DNA from: Diphasiastrum complanatum
Taxonomy: Eukaryota; Streptophyta; Lycopodiopsida; Lycopodiales; Lycopodiaceae
Assembly (NCBI GenBank): GCA_029204225.1
Contig: CM055113.1
Span: 23,990,357 to 24,054,356 of the forward strand
DNA length: 64,000 nucleotides
Direction of reading: 5' to 3'
In this document: positions 35,765 through 43,249 of the stretch, one piece after another
How positions within the stretch are numbered: position 1 is the stretch's first letter
How the letters are laid out: every line of letters begins with the position of its first letter
The notes under the pieces: model-generated
Database searches by the model: none
Told to the model about the DNA's origin: nothing
The model's input: only the letters and a program-made list of their open reading frames with translations
Translations under genes and position numbers: made by a program

Positions 35765-37236
35765 TTCCTCCTGTAACACGACAAGCCATTCTAATTTGCT
35801 ATCCTTGAAAGAATCCAGTAGGAATTGATGCACCTAAACTGGACCATCCTGTACCCAAAACATTTGGCAACCAATATAAATGTACTGCCCTTAATTAGAG
35901 CTTTAATCTGATACCCATATTGCCCACAAAAAAACAAAAAAAAATGTTTCTCAGAAACGCTCCCCTAAACCCTGAAACGTGGTTCAAAAACGTGTTTCTG
36001 AACGCATTTTTAGAAATGCAGTGCATTTATGACACACACACACACACGCACACATTTATTTTTTACTTCCCGCAAATTTTTTAGGACTCCAAATTTTTTT
36101 TGATACTAGAATGGGTTTCCAATAGTTTCAGGTTCAATTCCATTCCAGTAATTTGTTGGTCCAAAAAAATTTGTGAGAAGATTAATCAATTAACTATTTA
36201 TTTTTTGTGGTTCACTGCAGCGAATCGCGATTTGCTGCAACTATCAAACTATCATCCAAAAATTGACCAGTTAAGTTGTTTAACGTCATGAGTCATGACC
36301 TAGAGGCTAGCACTCAAACCTTAGAAACCCAAAGCACTTGGAACGTACTAATTCGGAACATGGTACTAAGTAAAAAAAAATAAACATTTTTTTTCCTTTG
36401 TTAAATATTTACGGATTTTTAATTTTTTTTTGGCCATGTTCTGGAACAGAATGCGTCCTGGAACGTGTTCTAGAACACATTCCGTTCTGGAATGGGCAAC
36501 TATCATTAAAAGAACTCCAAACTTTAACAAACTACTTTGGAAAATTCTCAACATGCTGGTAGATATGCAGCATTCCAAATGGCATGCTTAGGGGAAGAGA
36601 GAAATGGGAGAATATCTAGGGAAGAGAGGAAAAGACAAAAAGCCACGGGAATATGCATGTGTCAATCTGTAATAAATTAAGAATGTTGCCAAATAGGACA
36701 CCAAAGCAAAGCTCGGATACTACAATACATTCTCTATAACTCAAATTTTGTGAGGAGGCACGAATAAATAGTGTAATGGGCTTTGGCATGTTAGATGAGG
36801 TTTAAAGCATAAATGATTAGGAAAAGCAAGATTCAAGTCTGCTATTAGCTGTTCCAAAAGAATAGCATGAACAACCTTGCTGCCATGACCACGTAATGTA
36901 TTTACAATCTTTTTCATGACTACAAGCATCCACATGCTGAAGTATTGTCTAGTTAATCAGTAGATCAGTTTGCTTCTTCAAAGTGTATATCATATAGTTT
37001 GCCACAAAATGAACTTTGTATAAGTCCATTGTGCCTTGAAGCTAAAATAAGCTTTCGAGTGAAGTTTACATGCTTGTGAACATATTTTGAAGTTGGATGA
37101 TTGTTGAAAACTCATAGGTGCATAATTGATTTCAGTGAATAAGCAGTTGAATGACAAGGAGCGTGTAGCTGCTGCATTGGAGAATCCTAATCTTTCACAG
37201 ATGGTCGATGAATGTCTTGCTTCAAGTGAAGAATGA
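12554..37236 (+). CDS. AE7-like: MIP18-family cytosolic Fe-S assembly protein (AE7/CIAO2-like), five coding exons
   Basis: Five exons (12554-12677, 12892-12997, 17185-17284, 17401-17446, 37136-37236) join in frame to 158 codons, matching the roughly 157 residues known for plant AE7. Landmarks in order: [12 protein letters not shown] (N-terminus), [73 protein letters not shown], and a terminal MVDECL tail. In the family this small protein is part of the CIA targeting complex (with CIA1 and MET18), which hands Fe-S clusters to cytosolic and nuclear proteins. The conserved Cys in HCSMA is present. The junctions use AT-AC (intron 1) or GT-AG signals and there is no internal stop, so the gene looks intact. 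Intron 4 is 19,689 bp and filled with transposons. The annotation depends on splicing across that intron. The last exon's perfect phase and sequence fit supports it. Confidence 0.93.
12678..12891 (+). other. intron 1, apparent U12-type AT-AC intron
   Basis: The intron opens with ATATCCTT, the consensus 5' site of AT-AC introns of the minor spliceosome, and closes with GCAGCAC|AT. Splicing AT-AC gives [16 protein letters not shown], which matches the family exactly. A nearby AG at 12887-12888 would give Ala-His-His in place of Asp-His. A possible branch site CACTTAC lies about 15 bases before the AC. No GT donor near 12678 preserves the protein. Confidence 0.82.
12892..12997 (+). CDS. AE7-like: MIP18 gene exon 2
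   Basis: Encodes the completed Asp, then [20 protein letters not shown] and [14 protein letters not shown], ending two bases into Leu. Donor CT|GTTAGT. The domain is the N-terminal half of the MIP18/DUF59 fold. Confidence 0.92.
13186..13235. repeat. (CT)n microsatellite
   Basis: About 50 bases of uninterrupted CT repeats, preceded by ATCGATCGATCGATC. It lies in intron 2 of the MIP18 gene. Confidence 0.95.
13236..15826. other. intron 2 sequence, nothing recognised
   Basis: Intron 2 of the MIP18 gene runs from 12998 to 17184. In this part I find no supported exon, transposon domain or RNA. The longest + strand open frame (14403-14813) is C-rich, compositionally odd and matches no family I know. 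Confidence 0.45.
15827..15899 (-). tRNA. tRNA-like sequence with degraded anticodon arm (pseudogene or SINE head)
   Basis: Read on the - strand, 73 bases fold like a tRNA. The acceptor arms GGGCGGA/TCTGTCC pair fully with two G-U pairs. The D arm is GCTC/GAGC around AGTGGTA. The T arm CTGGG/CCTAG closes a TTCGAAT loop, and an A stands as discriminator. Box A (TAGCTCAGTGGTAGAGC) and box B (GGTTCGAATCC) are both good. The anticodon stem pairs at only three of five positions and the base before the presumed GGT anticodon is C rather than U. A working tRNA is therefore doubtful. A decayed tRNA or the head of a tRNA-derived SINE fits better. It sits in intron 2 of the MIP18 gene, antisense. Confidence 0.55.
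15901..15938 (-). repeat. duplicated 5' half of the tRNA-like sequence
   Basis: Immediately upstream (on the - strand) of the tRNA-like sequence, its first ~37 bases are repeated, from GGGCGGATAGCTC through the anticodon loop. The copy stops at the anticodon and then the full copy begins. Confidence 0.85.
15939..17184. other. rest of intron 2, nothing recognised
   Basis: AT-rich intronic sequence ending in TTGCAG, the acceptor for exon 3. No open frame or repeat of note. Confidence 0.5.
17185..17284 (+). CDS. AE7-like: MIP18 gene exon 3
   Basis: Acceptor TTGCAG|GATAAC and donor TTCAAG|GTTC. Encodes [17 protein letters not shown] and [16 protein letters not shown], the most conserved part of the family, with the HCSMA cysteine. 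The 116-bp intron 3 follows (17285-17400). Confidence 0.94.
17401..17446 (+). CDS. AE7-like: MIP18 gene exon 4
   Basis: Acceptor TATGTAG|ATCG. Encodes [15 protein letters not shown] plus one base of the next Val, with donor GCAG|GTACAT. The next coding exon with the right phase and sequence is 19.7 kb downstream. Confidence 0.92.
17632..17955 (+). repeat. 84-bp (28-codon) tandem repeat, about 4 copies
   Basis: Repeat units are registered by GGTACACCG or its variants at 17702, 17786, 17870 and 17954 (period 84). A first unit from 17632 is 85 bp because of one extra G. Since 84 is a multiple of three and no stop falls in the unit, several frames stay open on both strands. In the frame of the ATG at 17589 the unit reads [20 protein letters not shown] followed by MGQVHRHM. 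The array is followed by TAG. Whether it is translated is unknown. Confidence 0.85.
18010..18240. repeat. degenerate GTGAGAG-rich repeats
   Basis: Short irregular repeats of GTGAGAGGCT, GTGAGAGAG and CCAGTGAGAGG fill this stretch between the 84-bp array and the small ORF at 18254. The unit length is roughly 10-24 bases without a fixed period. Confidence 0.75.
18254..18619 (+). pseudogene. charged coiled-coil-like ORF convergent with hAT transposase
   Basis: From an ATG at 18254 the frame runs 121 codons to a TAG at 18617, broken by TGA at 18380 and TAG at 18572. It begins [17 protein letters not shown] and is rich in Arg, Glu, Gln and Ala ([18 protein letters not shown]), followed by an acidic end ([10 protein letters not shown]). 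Both internal stops could arise by single C-to-T changes, from CGA and CAG. It matches no family I know. It lies within the GC-rich block and points toward the 3' end of the hAT transposase 500 bp away. It may be an accessory or captured gene of that element, or fortuitous. I do not assign a function. Confidence 0.4.
19122..23182 (-). pseudogene. hAT-superfamily transposase with AT-hook tail, decayed (hAT 1)
   Basis: Reading the - strand from an ATG at 23182, domains come in hAT order. A BED zinc finger at about 23110-23040 shows CQYC then LKGHL. A Pro/Ser-rich linker follows, then a DUF659 core at 22200-21850 ([34 protein letters not shown]). Next is the hAT dimerisation domain at 21130-20820 ([17 protein letters not shown], then [19 protein letters not shown]). 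After it comes an acidic and Pro-rich tail with AAPT-type repeats, two AT-hooks at 19450-19350 ([14 protein letters not shown]) and an acidic end. GT-AG introns are visible at 21514-21401 and 21054-20963, and a third near 20815-20712. In-frame TAG stops occur at 22267, 22078, 21832, 21376, 20070 and 19678, with frameshifts near 23015, 21780 and 19460. No active enzyme is possible. The AT-hook tail is unusual for a hAT transposase. Confidence 0.88.
23404..23488. repeat. poly-G and AT-rich low-complexity tract
   Basis: An 11-base G run at about 23405-23415 is followed by A- and TA-rich sequence with repeats of AAAAAATA and ATATATTA. Confidence 0.8.
23488..23572. repeat. palindromic GGATCC/GCGG/GGTACC array
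   Basis: Within 85 bases the words GGATCC, CCGCGG and GGTACC recur many times in both orientations, giving overlapping inverted repeats. Such arrays are typical of subterminal transposase-binding regions of hAT elements. The position, 300 bp upstream of the hAT 1 start codon, suits that reading. Confidence 0.75.
23741..24137 (+). repeat. copia 2, 5' LTR
   Basis: Starts TGTTGAAATAAATGCC and ends TTTAACA, directly before the primer-binding site. It includes a CT-rich stretch and the repeated word ACTCCATAGCT. Compared with the 3' LTR it has A for G at one internal site, and C for T and A for G near its end. Confidence 0.95.
24138..24149 (+). other. copia 2 primer-binding site
   Basis: TGGTATCAGAGC follows the LTR end directly. 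It is the usual site complementary to the 3' end of initiator methionine tRNA in plant copia elements. Confidence 0.92.
24560..24906 (+). pseudogene. copia 2 gag N-terminal part, frameshifted
   Basis: ATG at 24560 begins [17 protein letters not shown] and continues with [19 protein letters not shown], typical of the copia gag N-terminus. The frame ends in TAG at 24827. In another frame the protein resumes ([13 protein letters not shown]), has a further TAG at 24868, and then joins the long frame at 24907. Compared with related gag proteins, a stretch before the resumption also seems to be missing. Confidence 0.88.
24907..27501 (+). pseudogene. copia 2 gag end, protease, integrase and RT start
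   Basis: One open frame of 864 codons. In order: gag C-terminus ([23 protein letters not shown]) and a zinc knuckle reading [14 protein letters not shown], in which the second cysteine of the usual CCHC is tyrosine. Protease follows ([11 protein letters not shown]), then GAG-pre-integrase ([15 protein letters not shown]). Integrase has an HSDLWGP start, [17 protein letters not shown] and [14 protein letters not shown], so all D,D,E positions are visible. The reverse transcriptase start shows [11 protein letters not shown] and [10 protein letters not shown]. The first residues are shared with an upstream frame, so there is no true start codon here. A one-base loss near 27441 throws the frame off just after EVYMEQPQG. 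Confidence 0.93.
27442..28500 (+). pseudogene. copia 2 reverse transcriptase end and RNase H, deleted and frameshifted
   Basis: After the frameshift near 27441 the reverse transcriptase continues in a second frame ([18 protein letters not shown]). It has the catalytic YVDD ([12 protein letters not shown]) and the connection to RNase H ([17 protein letters not shown]). After STTG, near 28168, the expected thirty or so residues with the conserved SSTEAE stretch are missing and the frame changes. A third frame then carries [26 protein letters not shown] and the C-terminal [12 protein letters not shown] end. RNase H would be inactive. Confidence 0.9.
28492..28501 (+). other. copia 2 polypurine tract
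   Basis: A GAGGGGGGG run lies directly before the 3' LTR start, the expected position for plus-strand DNA priming. Confidence 0.88.
28502..28898 (+). repeat. copia 2, 3' LTR
   Basis: Same length as the 5' LTR (397 bp) with three differences. It ends TTTGACA and is followed by the target duplication TGGTC. Confidence 0.95.
29198..29570 (+). repeat. gypsy LTR, 5' part
   Basis: Starts TGTCATGCCC directly after a (GT)n run and follows the - strand copy (3091-2695) over about 370 bp, with many substitutions and small indels. A GTATAAGTATACC word may be the TATA region. The 3' end of the LTR is unresolved. Confidence 0.7.
33484..33790 (+). pseudogene. gypsy integrase core relic
   Basis: Readable in pieces: [20 protein letters not shown], then [20 protein letters not shown] after a frameshift, then a degraded stretch that corresponds to the usual HPQTDGQ.ER region and ends MQQMLREYV. 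At least one stop and two frame changes are needed, so it is inactive. It has the same wording as the - strand relic at 1637-2300, including the preceding non-coding ATTGACGAATCATAAT. Confidence 0.72.
33890..35149 (+). pseudogene. hAT transposase C-terminal part, decayed (hAT 2)
   Basis: The + strand carries the hAT dimerisation domain at 33890-34139: [33 protein letters not shown] and [20 protein letters not shown]. It aligns residue by residue with hAT 1 ([25 protein letters not shown]). In-frame stops are TGA at 33914 (where hAT 1 has Trp), TAG at 33962, and TAG at 34019 (again where hAT 1 has Trp). A GT-AG intron lies at 34140-34255. The tail then shows a Glu-rich stretch, an Arg/Gly-rich stretch (about 34935-35020) and an acidic end ([13 protein letters not shown], stop at 35145-35147), parallel to the AT-hook and acidic tail of hAT 1. 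The N-terminal half is absent. A gypsy relic lies at that border. Confidence 0.82.
34591..34758. mobile_element. MITE-like insertion with TTCGAA repeats
   Basis: This piece interrupts the hAT 2 tail. It is full of TTCGAA and GGTTCGAA words in both orientations and ends CGAATCGCGATTCG-type sequence followed by TGCAACTA. Possible imperfect 8-bp flanks CCCGCACG and TGCACACG would fit a hAT target duplication. The left end is less certain than the right. Confidence 0.5.
35302..35764. repeat. four (GA)n arrays embedded in a duplicated 3' region
   Basis: (GA)n runs lie at 35302-35349, 35371-35402, 35529-35581 and 35711-35764. The first two are preceded by the same AGTTTTAAGGTTTATGG. The last two follow copies of a roughly 175-bp unit that begins CGTGTCTTTTCTCTT and holds repeated ATGGTTTCAG/ATGGTTCAG words. 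Confidence 0.85.
35830..36037 (+). mobile_element. 3' terminal region of hAT 2
   Basis: It aligns with 28990-29160 (AAACTGGACCA, TTTGGCAACC or TTCGGCAACC, GATACCCATATTGCCCACAA) and ends with AAACG-type palindromic words and AGAAATGCAGTGCA. This marks the 3' end of the hAT family whose C-terminal coding sequence lies just upstream. Confidence 0.65.
36090..36500. mobile_element. two further short elements ending in (G)CAACTAT
   Basis: At 36220-36242 a GCGAATCGCGATTTGCTGCAACTA end, and at 36430-36492 an array of GGAAC/GTTCC palindromic words followed by GGGCAACTA, resemble the right termini at 29155 and 34755. Left ends and target duplications were not identified. Confidence 0.4.
37136..37236 (+). 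CDS. AE7-like: MIP18 gene exon 5
   Basis: Acceptor ATTTCAG|TG. The two bases complete Val, followed by [19 protein letters not shown] and [13 protein letters not shown], then TGA at 37234. The phase fits exon 4 (ends +1) exactly, and the sequence is the conserved family C-terminus. A possible poly(A) signal AATAAT lies near 37300. Confidence 0.93.
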
Positions 37237-39882
37237 AGCTTACGACTAGCCTGTTAGTCATCCTTTGCAAGTTTACTGTATGTATCTGTATATTTCATAA
37301 TAATTCAGTTGACAGCAGCCCTTTCATGGTTTAGATATTTGCACACTTAGATCATTAGCTTGTGCGAGCTTCTGCAAACTATGATATGACAGTCAAGCCG
37401 TGGAAGGTGGAGCAGCTTCCAAATCATGTAGAATCTAGCCATAGCTCTGGTGACTTACGAGAAATGGAAACACAAGATTCTTGTTTTATGTTGAAGTGAA
37501 TAATAAAGTTTACATGCATAAGCTAGCTATCTTAGACATGGCCCTCACTTTTTGGAACTTTATATGTAGCAATGTAATCTACTGTTCAAAGTGGGTCACC
37601 TTGGATACATTCATGGAGTTTTAACATATCTGTAGGTGCAAAGAATCAGCTGCTTATCAAAACTTTTTTGGAAGAACTCTTGAACTTCATGTAAACTATT
37701 TAGGACTGAAAGGTTGGACCTATCAAGAAGAAAATGAGTGTCATGGCGTTCAAATTGAGTAATTCAATGGTTTGTCACTCTGCAGAGACTTTCTAAAAGA
37801 AAGAAAATCATGCAAATTTTTGAGTTATTTCACAAGGTAGTGGTTTCGCCTTTCAGTTTCAGAGTTTGGCTGGTTCAAAATGAATAATAATAGAATTCAA
37901 CAGAAAAGCCAAGAAGCCCCACTTTGTCTCTAGTGTTTGAACACCCTCCAGTTAGTTTGATTATATTCACAAGTTAAGGTCCACCATGATCCTGGCGCCA
38001 AAAGACAAAGCTTCTTGGGTCTTTGAAGAAACTGATATCATCAGTTTTTAGTAGGATGGTGTCTATTCTCTTTGTAGTTAGGTTGCAGGCCACGGTTTAT
38101 AGCAGAACCATCTGTATCAGCAGGGAGGCATGCGGTGGTACCGTAGCCTACTTTTCCAGCTACAGAAATCGCAGTTTTGCTGTATTCGGGAACTAGGCAA
38201 TCACATGAAAATAGGGTTGTTAATGGCTGAATATATTATGCAACGTGGTGTACAATGATTTAGAGGCTGCTAGAATTGGAAGTTTCTTAGCAGCTATCCG
38301 ATGGAATGGCAAGATCGTGGGAACAGAAAGTGATCGAAAGATGGCTCTTGCATCCTTGGAGGGTCTTCAGCCAGGCTGTTTTCCAGCAGCCTTAGTACCT
38401 GTTTGACCCATTCCATCAATTGCTTGCTTTTGCCTGTTTTCAAAATACACTTACTAGTATTGCCCCAATTATGGTTCTGCTTTCCTGTTAGCAGTAATTG
38501 GAGATTTTCTATGCCCCTTCTGAATCAGTCTAAGCTTCTACTTTCTTTCTTTGCAAACTGCCGGTCATAGTCGCCGGCTAGACATTAAAAACCCCACCCC
38601 CAAGAGATTTGTCTCACAGTAAAACCTTTTCTATACCTTCTAAAATTGCAGTGTTGGGAGTGGCAGTGCAGCGAGGATACGAGTCAGCAACAGTTTTGAA
38701 GATTGACACTGATTCAAGAGAACATTTAGCAAAGCTCTTTATTTAAAGATTTTTGGAGGGCAACTTTGTTAGAGATATCAAGAGGCAGGCTTTGTAGGCA
38801 TAATGTCCTGTTCATTGAAGAGCCCTAGGCAGAGTTGTAATTTGATGATCAAGGCTGCTGCTTGTGAATTTTCTTTTCAGACCTTCATATATGTATATGG
38901 GATATCTATTGTGTGTTCAAGAGGGTTTATTTATTTTGTTATCTACGTGCTGAAGTGTTTCCTTTCTTGTTATGAAAAAACTTGTTATGTTACAAATAAG
39001 GCTGTTAATGCAAAACAAATCATTGTAAATGAGGAAGATAGAATTACATCAATTTGTGCATGAAAAAGATGAAAGCAAAATAAACTGTTAGGGAAAAAGT
39101 ACATTGCTCATGACTCAAAAGTAAAATCAGTGTGTGATTAAGCACCAAGTACAAAGATGAGTGGTATGCCCCATAATGATGATCTTCACAAAAATGTACT
39201 AGTAATAAGCTGACTGAGCTAAAGGATGCTTAGCTGACCTAAGCTAAGAGCTACCTTCAAATCAATCAGCCAAGCTAGAGTGAGGCCATCAAGCCTATAT
39301 ATCTTTGTGAGGCCGTAGTGTTCATGACTTAGGACTAAGAGGTCCAATAATGATCGTACTTGTTGGTAGTTTTTGAAACAAAGTGGTGAAGTATTGCAAT
39401 GGAGTTTGTGATCAAACGTCCTTGGACTGGGATAGGGCCGCAATGCTGTTTGGCTAGATAGTTGACAAGCTAACCAAGTTAGCTTGATTTCTTTCCACCA
39501 AAAGTACCTTCAAAGATTGTGAGCTAGCACAACCTTTCAATGAGAAGTTGTCTTGGTTGTGACCTTGTCTAAGTCGAGAAATTGGGTACCTCCCAATGGT
39601 CGAATATGCATGCAATGGAGTAAAAGATTCTACTACTTGTTTTACTTGCACTCATACAAAGATTCCATTCCCATTCACCAATATTAGTCAAACTCGAAGA
39701 TCACAAGGCGTAGGTTGCAAAAATCTTTGTTGCATGATAAGCAATAGATGTTGCCAGAGGCAAAGGATCACAATCATGATGGAGAAAAACTCTTTACTAA
39801 CAAGGTCACTTACCCAAGGAAGTTTGAGCAAAGAGATTGTGTGTGAGATCAAACGGTTTAGCCATAATTGGCTTTGATACCA
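37237..39882. other. 3' flank of the MIP18 gene, nothing firm
   Basis: Short open frames occur (for example 38250-38400, and around 38650-38740), but I do not recognise them and they lack convincing splice context. 39100-39870 may be internal sequence of the LTR element whose primer-binding site is at 39870-39882, since that element would extend leftward on the - strand. Confidence 0.35.
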
Positions 39883-40253
39883 TGTGAGAAATTAGAGCAT
39901 GCAACCCAATATAGAGACAATGGGGAGAGAACACCGCAACTTGCATCAAAGGAGAGAATACACAATACAAGAGAGAATGTAGAATGAGAGATGAAGTTGA
40001 GAGACAGAAGAGACGCAGAGACCTCCCTCTAGTGTCCCTCCATAGTCCCTTTACACATAGAGAGGACCATATTATATTACTACTACTTTTCGGCCCTATG
40101 TCTGTAGCCTTGCCAAATATGATATCAACAACTTTTTCTTGCTCAAGCATGTGAACATGAAAAATAAGATCAATGACATATATATGATCTCCGAATTCGA
40201 AAATCTGATCTAGTTTTAGAGAGATTGGAAGAGCTAGTGAGATAGGTCTCACA
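39870..40253 (-). repeat. LTR (371 bp) with primer-binding site, - strand
   Basis: Read on the - strand, the segment 40253-39883 starts TGTGAGA and ends TCTCACA, a perfect 7-bp inverted terminal pair. It is followed directly by TGGTATCAAAGCC, a methionine-tRNA-type primer-binding site (39882-39870). This marks a 5' LTR of an element running leftward. No coding domains were recognised beyond it and the partner LTR was not found. Confidence 0.72.
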
Positions 40254-40290
40254 CCTAGTTGCAAGATCTTTGCTCACTATTCTATATAGG

Positions 40291-41334
40291 AGCCTGAAAG
40301 CTTTGTCACTGGCCGATTCAGATCTCTGGAGAGAAGCAATGGACAAGGAGTACAACTCACTGTTGAAGAACAACACATGGACAATGAGTACAACTCACCG
40401 TTGAGGAACAACACATGGACTGTCACCAAGATGATAGATTTGGGAGAAGCACATTATTGTCTCGAGATTCAAATCCATAGAGACAGAAGCAGAAGACTTC
40501 TCTACATTACTCAACAAACGTACTGTTATAATTTGCTGACCAACTTTTCATGAATGGCAAACCTGTACATAATGTCATGGATCCAGGTCTCAAGTTATCC
40601 AAGGAGCAATGCCCTCAGACCAATGAGAGGAAGGCGAAAATGCAGGGGTATCCATTTCAATCTATTATCGGATCCCTGATGTATGTGATGATCTCGACCA
40701 TGCCAGCTCTTGCATACGCCATTAGTTCCTTGAGTCAATACATGACCAATCCTGGCATGATCCACTAGAAAGCTCTTATTAGAGCAATCAGATATGTATG
40801 AGCCACTGTTGACCTATGTATTTGTTGTGGTGATGGAGATCCATCCGATATCCATACTCTTCATGGATATACAGATGCAAATTGGATAGGCGATATCAAC
40901 ACCAGAAAATCGACTTCTGGATATGTCTTCTTTTTCAATATCTTGGAACAGTCGAAAACAAACCTCCATCACAATGTCATCTACAGAATCAGAATACATT
41001 GCAGCCTCTCAAGCTACCAAAGAGGCAGTTTGGTTGAGGAATTTATTGTTTGATATTGGTCTCAGAAAATCTGCTCCAACAATGATCCAATGCGACAATC
41101 AGAGTGCTATTGCATTATCGATCAGTCCTAGATTTCATTCTAGGAGCAAGCACATCGAGATTAAGTACCACTATATTAGGAGCAAGATACTCAACAAGGA
41201 GGTAAGTCTGAAATTGAATCCAGTACATGGCAGTTGACATTTTTACAAAAGGGTTAAATCAAGAAGCACACAAGAACTTTGTGCTATCTTGAATTTGAGA
41301 ATCAGGGCATTCAAGGATCCAGATTAAGGGGGGG
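40291..41334 (+). pseudogene. Ty1/copia RT fragment and RNase H (copia 3)
   Basis: It begins inside reverse transcriptase (LADSDLWREAMDKEYNSLLK), has a 38-bp tandem duplication at 40348-40423, then jumps to DLGEAHYCLEIQIHR. The central reverse transcriptase, with the catalytic motif, is deleted. RNase H follows: GYTDANWIGD, TRKSTSGYVF, SSTESEYIAASQATKEA, CDNQSAIAL and SKHIEIKYHYIR. Stops at 40768 and 40799 and frame changes near 40935 and 41215 break it. It runs into an LTR at 41335. A - strand LTR sits at its truncated 5' border. Confidence 0.86.
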
Positions 41335-41823
41335 TGTTGGATTTCTATCCTCTCCATCCCTATTCTCTGCCAATCTAGATCCATTCATTAAGCTATTGTA
41401 AATATTTGTACAGTCACATACTCTGCATAAATACCGTTGTTTCTTGACAATCTACAGAAATACAAAGGAATCGGTGACAGTGTCTACCCGATAGTTCAAC
41501 CATCTCTGATTGATCGACCATTCTCACTATTCTACCATCAACGACTATTCGGCCATACTCCATTGTTCGGCCATCCTCAAAATCGGCCACAGGAGCGGGG
41601 ATAGAGAGTAGAAAGAGAGATGTAGAGAGAGAGCGAGGAGAGACGGTGAGCATAGAGAGAGCTTTTTGTTAGGTTTTTAGGGTTAGGATTTTTTAGAGAT
41701 TGAGAGAGAGAGAGAGAGAGATCTTTTCAAAAAAAAAGAGGCCATTTTAAAAAAAACTAGCTCACATTTCTTTTATTGTTGTACATCAGTTATTGCTTTT
41801 CCGGTTTTTTTCTCTATCCAACA
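41335..41823 (+). repeat. copia 3, 3' LTR (489 bp)
   Basis: A G-rich polypurine run directly precedes TGTTGGAT. The LTR closes with ATCCAACA, a perfect 8-bp inverted terminal pair. A TATA-like GCATAAATACC lies at about 41424. GA-rich repeats occur near the 3' end. Confidence 0.85.
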
Positions 41824-43249
41824 CATACTATGACAGTTAGATTAGTCCTTTATGTTGTAACCTCACTTCTTCATTATCCTCCCCTTCTTTTCTGAGATTC
41901 ACGAAGACTTATGTGAGCAATGTCAATTTTTTTTCTTTGTCTTTCCATTTTAGCTATCTACTAGGAGTCTGTGATCCAAAGCTTCCAAAGTGGTGTCAAA
42001 TTGTCATATATTGCCAATTGAACTAGCCATACGCAACTGCTACACAAGAATCAAGGGATTGACACCAAAATCGTGTGGGAGACATGTTATAGTTTTAAAA
42101 ATTCTATCGATCATCTTTAATGGGATTTTCAGAATTGCAAATCGTATGGGAAACCTACAACAAACATGAAATCAAGAATTATAATGGAACTTCAAAGCAT
42201 CAATGACATCATTCCAAATAAATATCCACTAGGACAAGCCAATTTAAGAAGTCGATAAACATAATAATGAGCTAGGGCCTTATAGATCAATATAGTACAA
42301 ATGAACCTAAAAAGCATGATCAATTCCTAAAATTTGATAAATTTTGGCAACTATTTATTTGATATTAGGCTTGTTATCAATAGGGTATCAAGGGTATTGA
42401 CATCTTATATGTACGGGTCATAGTAAAAGTCGATTATTTAAGAAGTATATATCCTTTGGGTTTCAGAATTGATATCCTTATTGATTACCCACTAATCGTC
42501 ATGGCCACCCAACACTAGTATAAAATAGAGTACTATTGCAAAAGTGTGATACCAACCAATTATAAACCTATTTATTTGAGTATACATACAGACAAGAATG
42601 TTGTGATATAGACTCCGTGTCTTGGGTTGATAGTAAGTGATCAAGACTTCTCAATTTGTTCACTTATGCCCAAAGTATCCACTTCATGTTCTCCCAAAGA
42701 GTGACTGCCACCAGTAGGGTTAAAGTGATTACTACCACAAGTGACCCAACTGGTGGCAACAATAGGTCATAACTTTCAATTTAATAGCGAGTGACTACTT
42801 AACTTGTTCACATATTAATGCCCAAAAGATTCACTTGATGTTCTCTTCACCCAAAGACATTGCTACAAATTTCTTGAATAAAACCACAAAGGCATTGCTA
42901 CAATTTCTTGAATAAAAAATATGATTGCATAAGATTGGATACAAGGTAATTACTGAATTTCAAGTGCTAGTTGTTTTGAAACTTATGCGTAATGATTAGC
43001 ATTTTATTTTATTATCTTAAGGATTGAACTTTGATTCAAAGCGTGTGCATGATTAGAGATATGATAAAAATAAAAAAACCATATGTGAAATGATTTATTG
43101 AATGCATAAAGATAATCTTTATTTGACTATTGTTGCTGGCGTTGATGTTGGTGCATCATGTAGGTTGAGAGCCCAGGGATTCGTGCAATAAAAAGGAAAA
43201 GACTCAATTTTTTTTGCTATTTATGACTTGCATAATAAGATGTATGATC
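41824..43249. other. intergenic, nothing recognised
   Basis: AT-rich sequence without supported features. Some short words recur (GTTCACTTATGCCCAAAG-type near 42657 and 42810), suggesting an old local duplication. Confidence 0.4.

Noticed and set aside
38250..38760. Possible exons of a second host gene downstream of MIP18
   Set aside because: Open stretches are short, match nothing I know and cannot be joined by clear splice sites.
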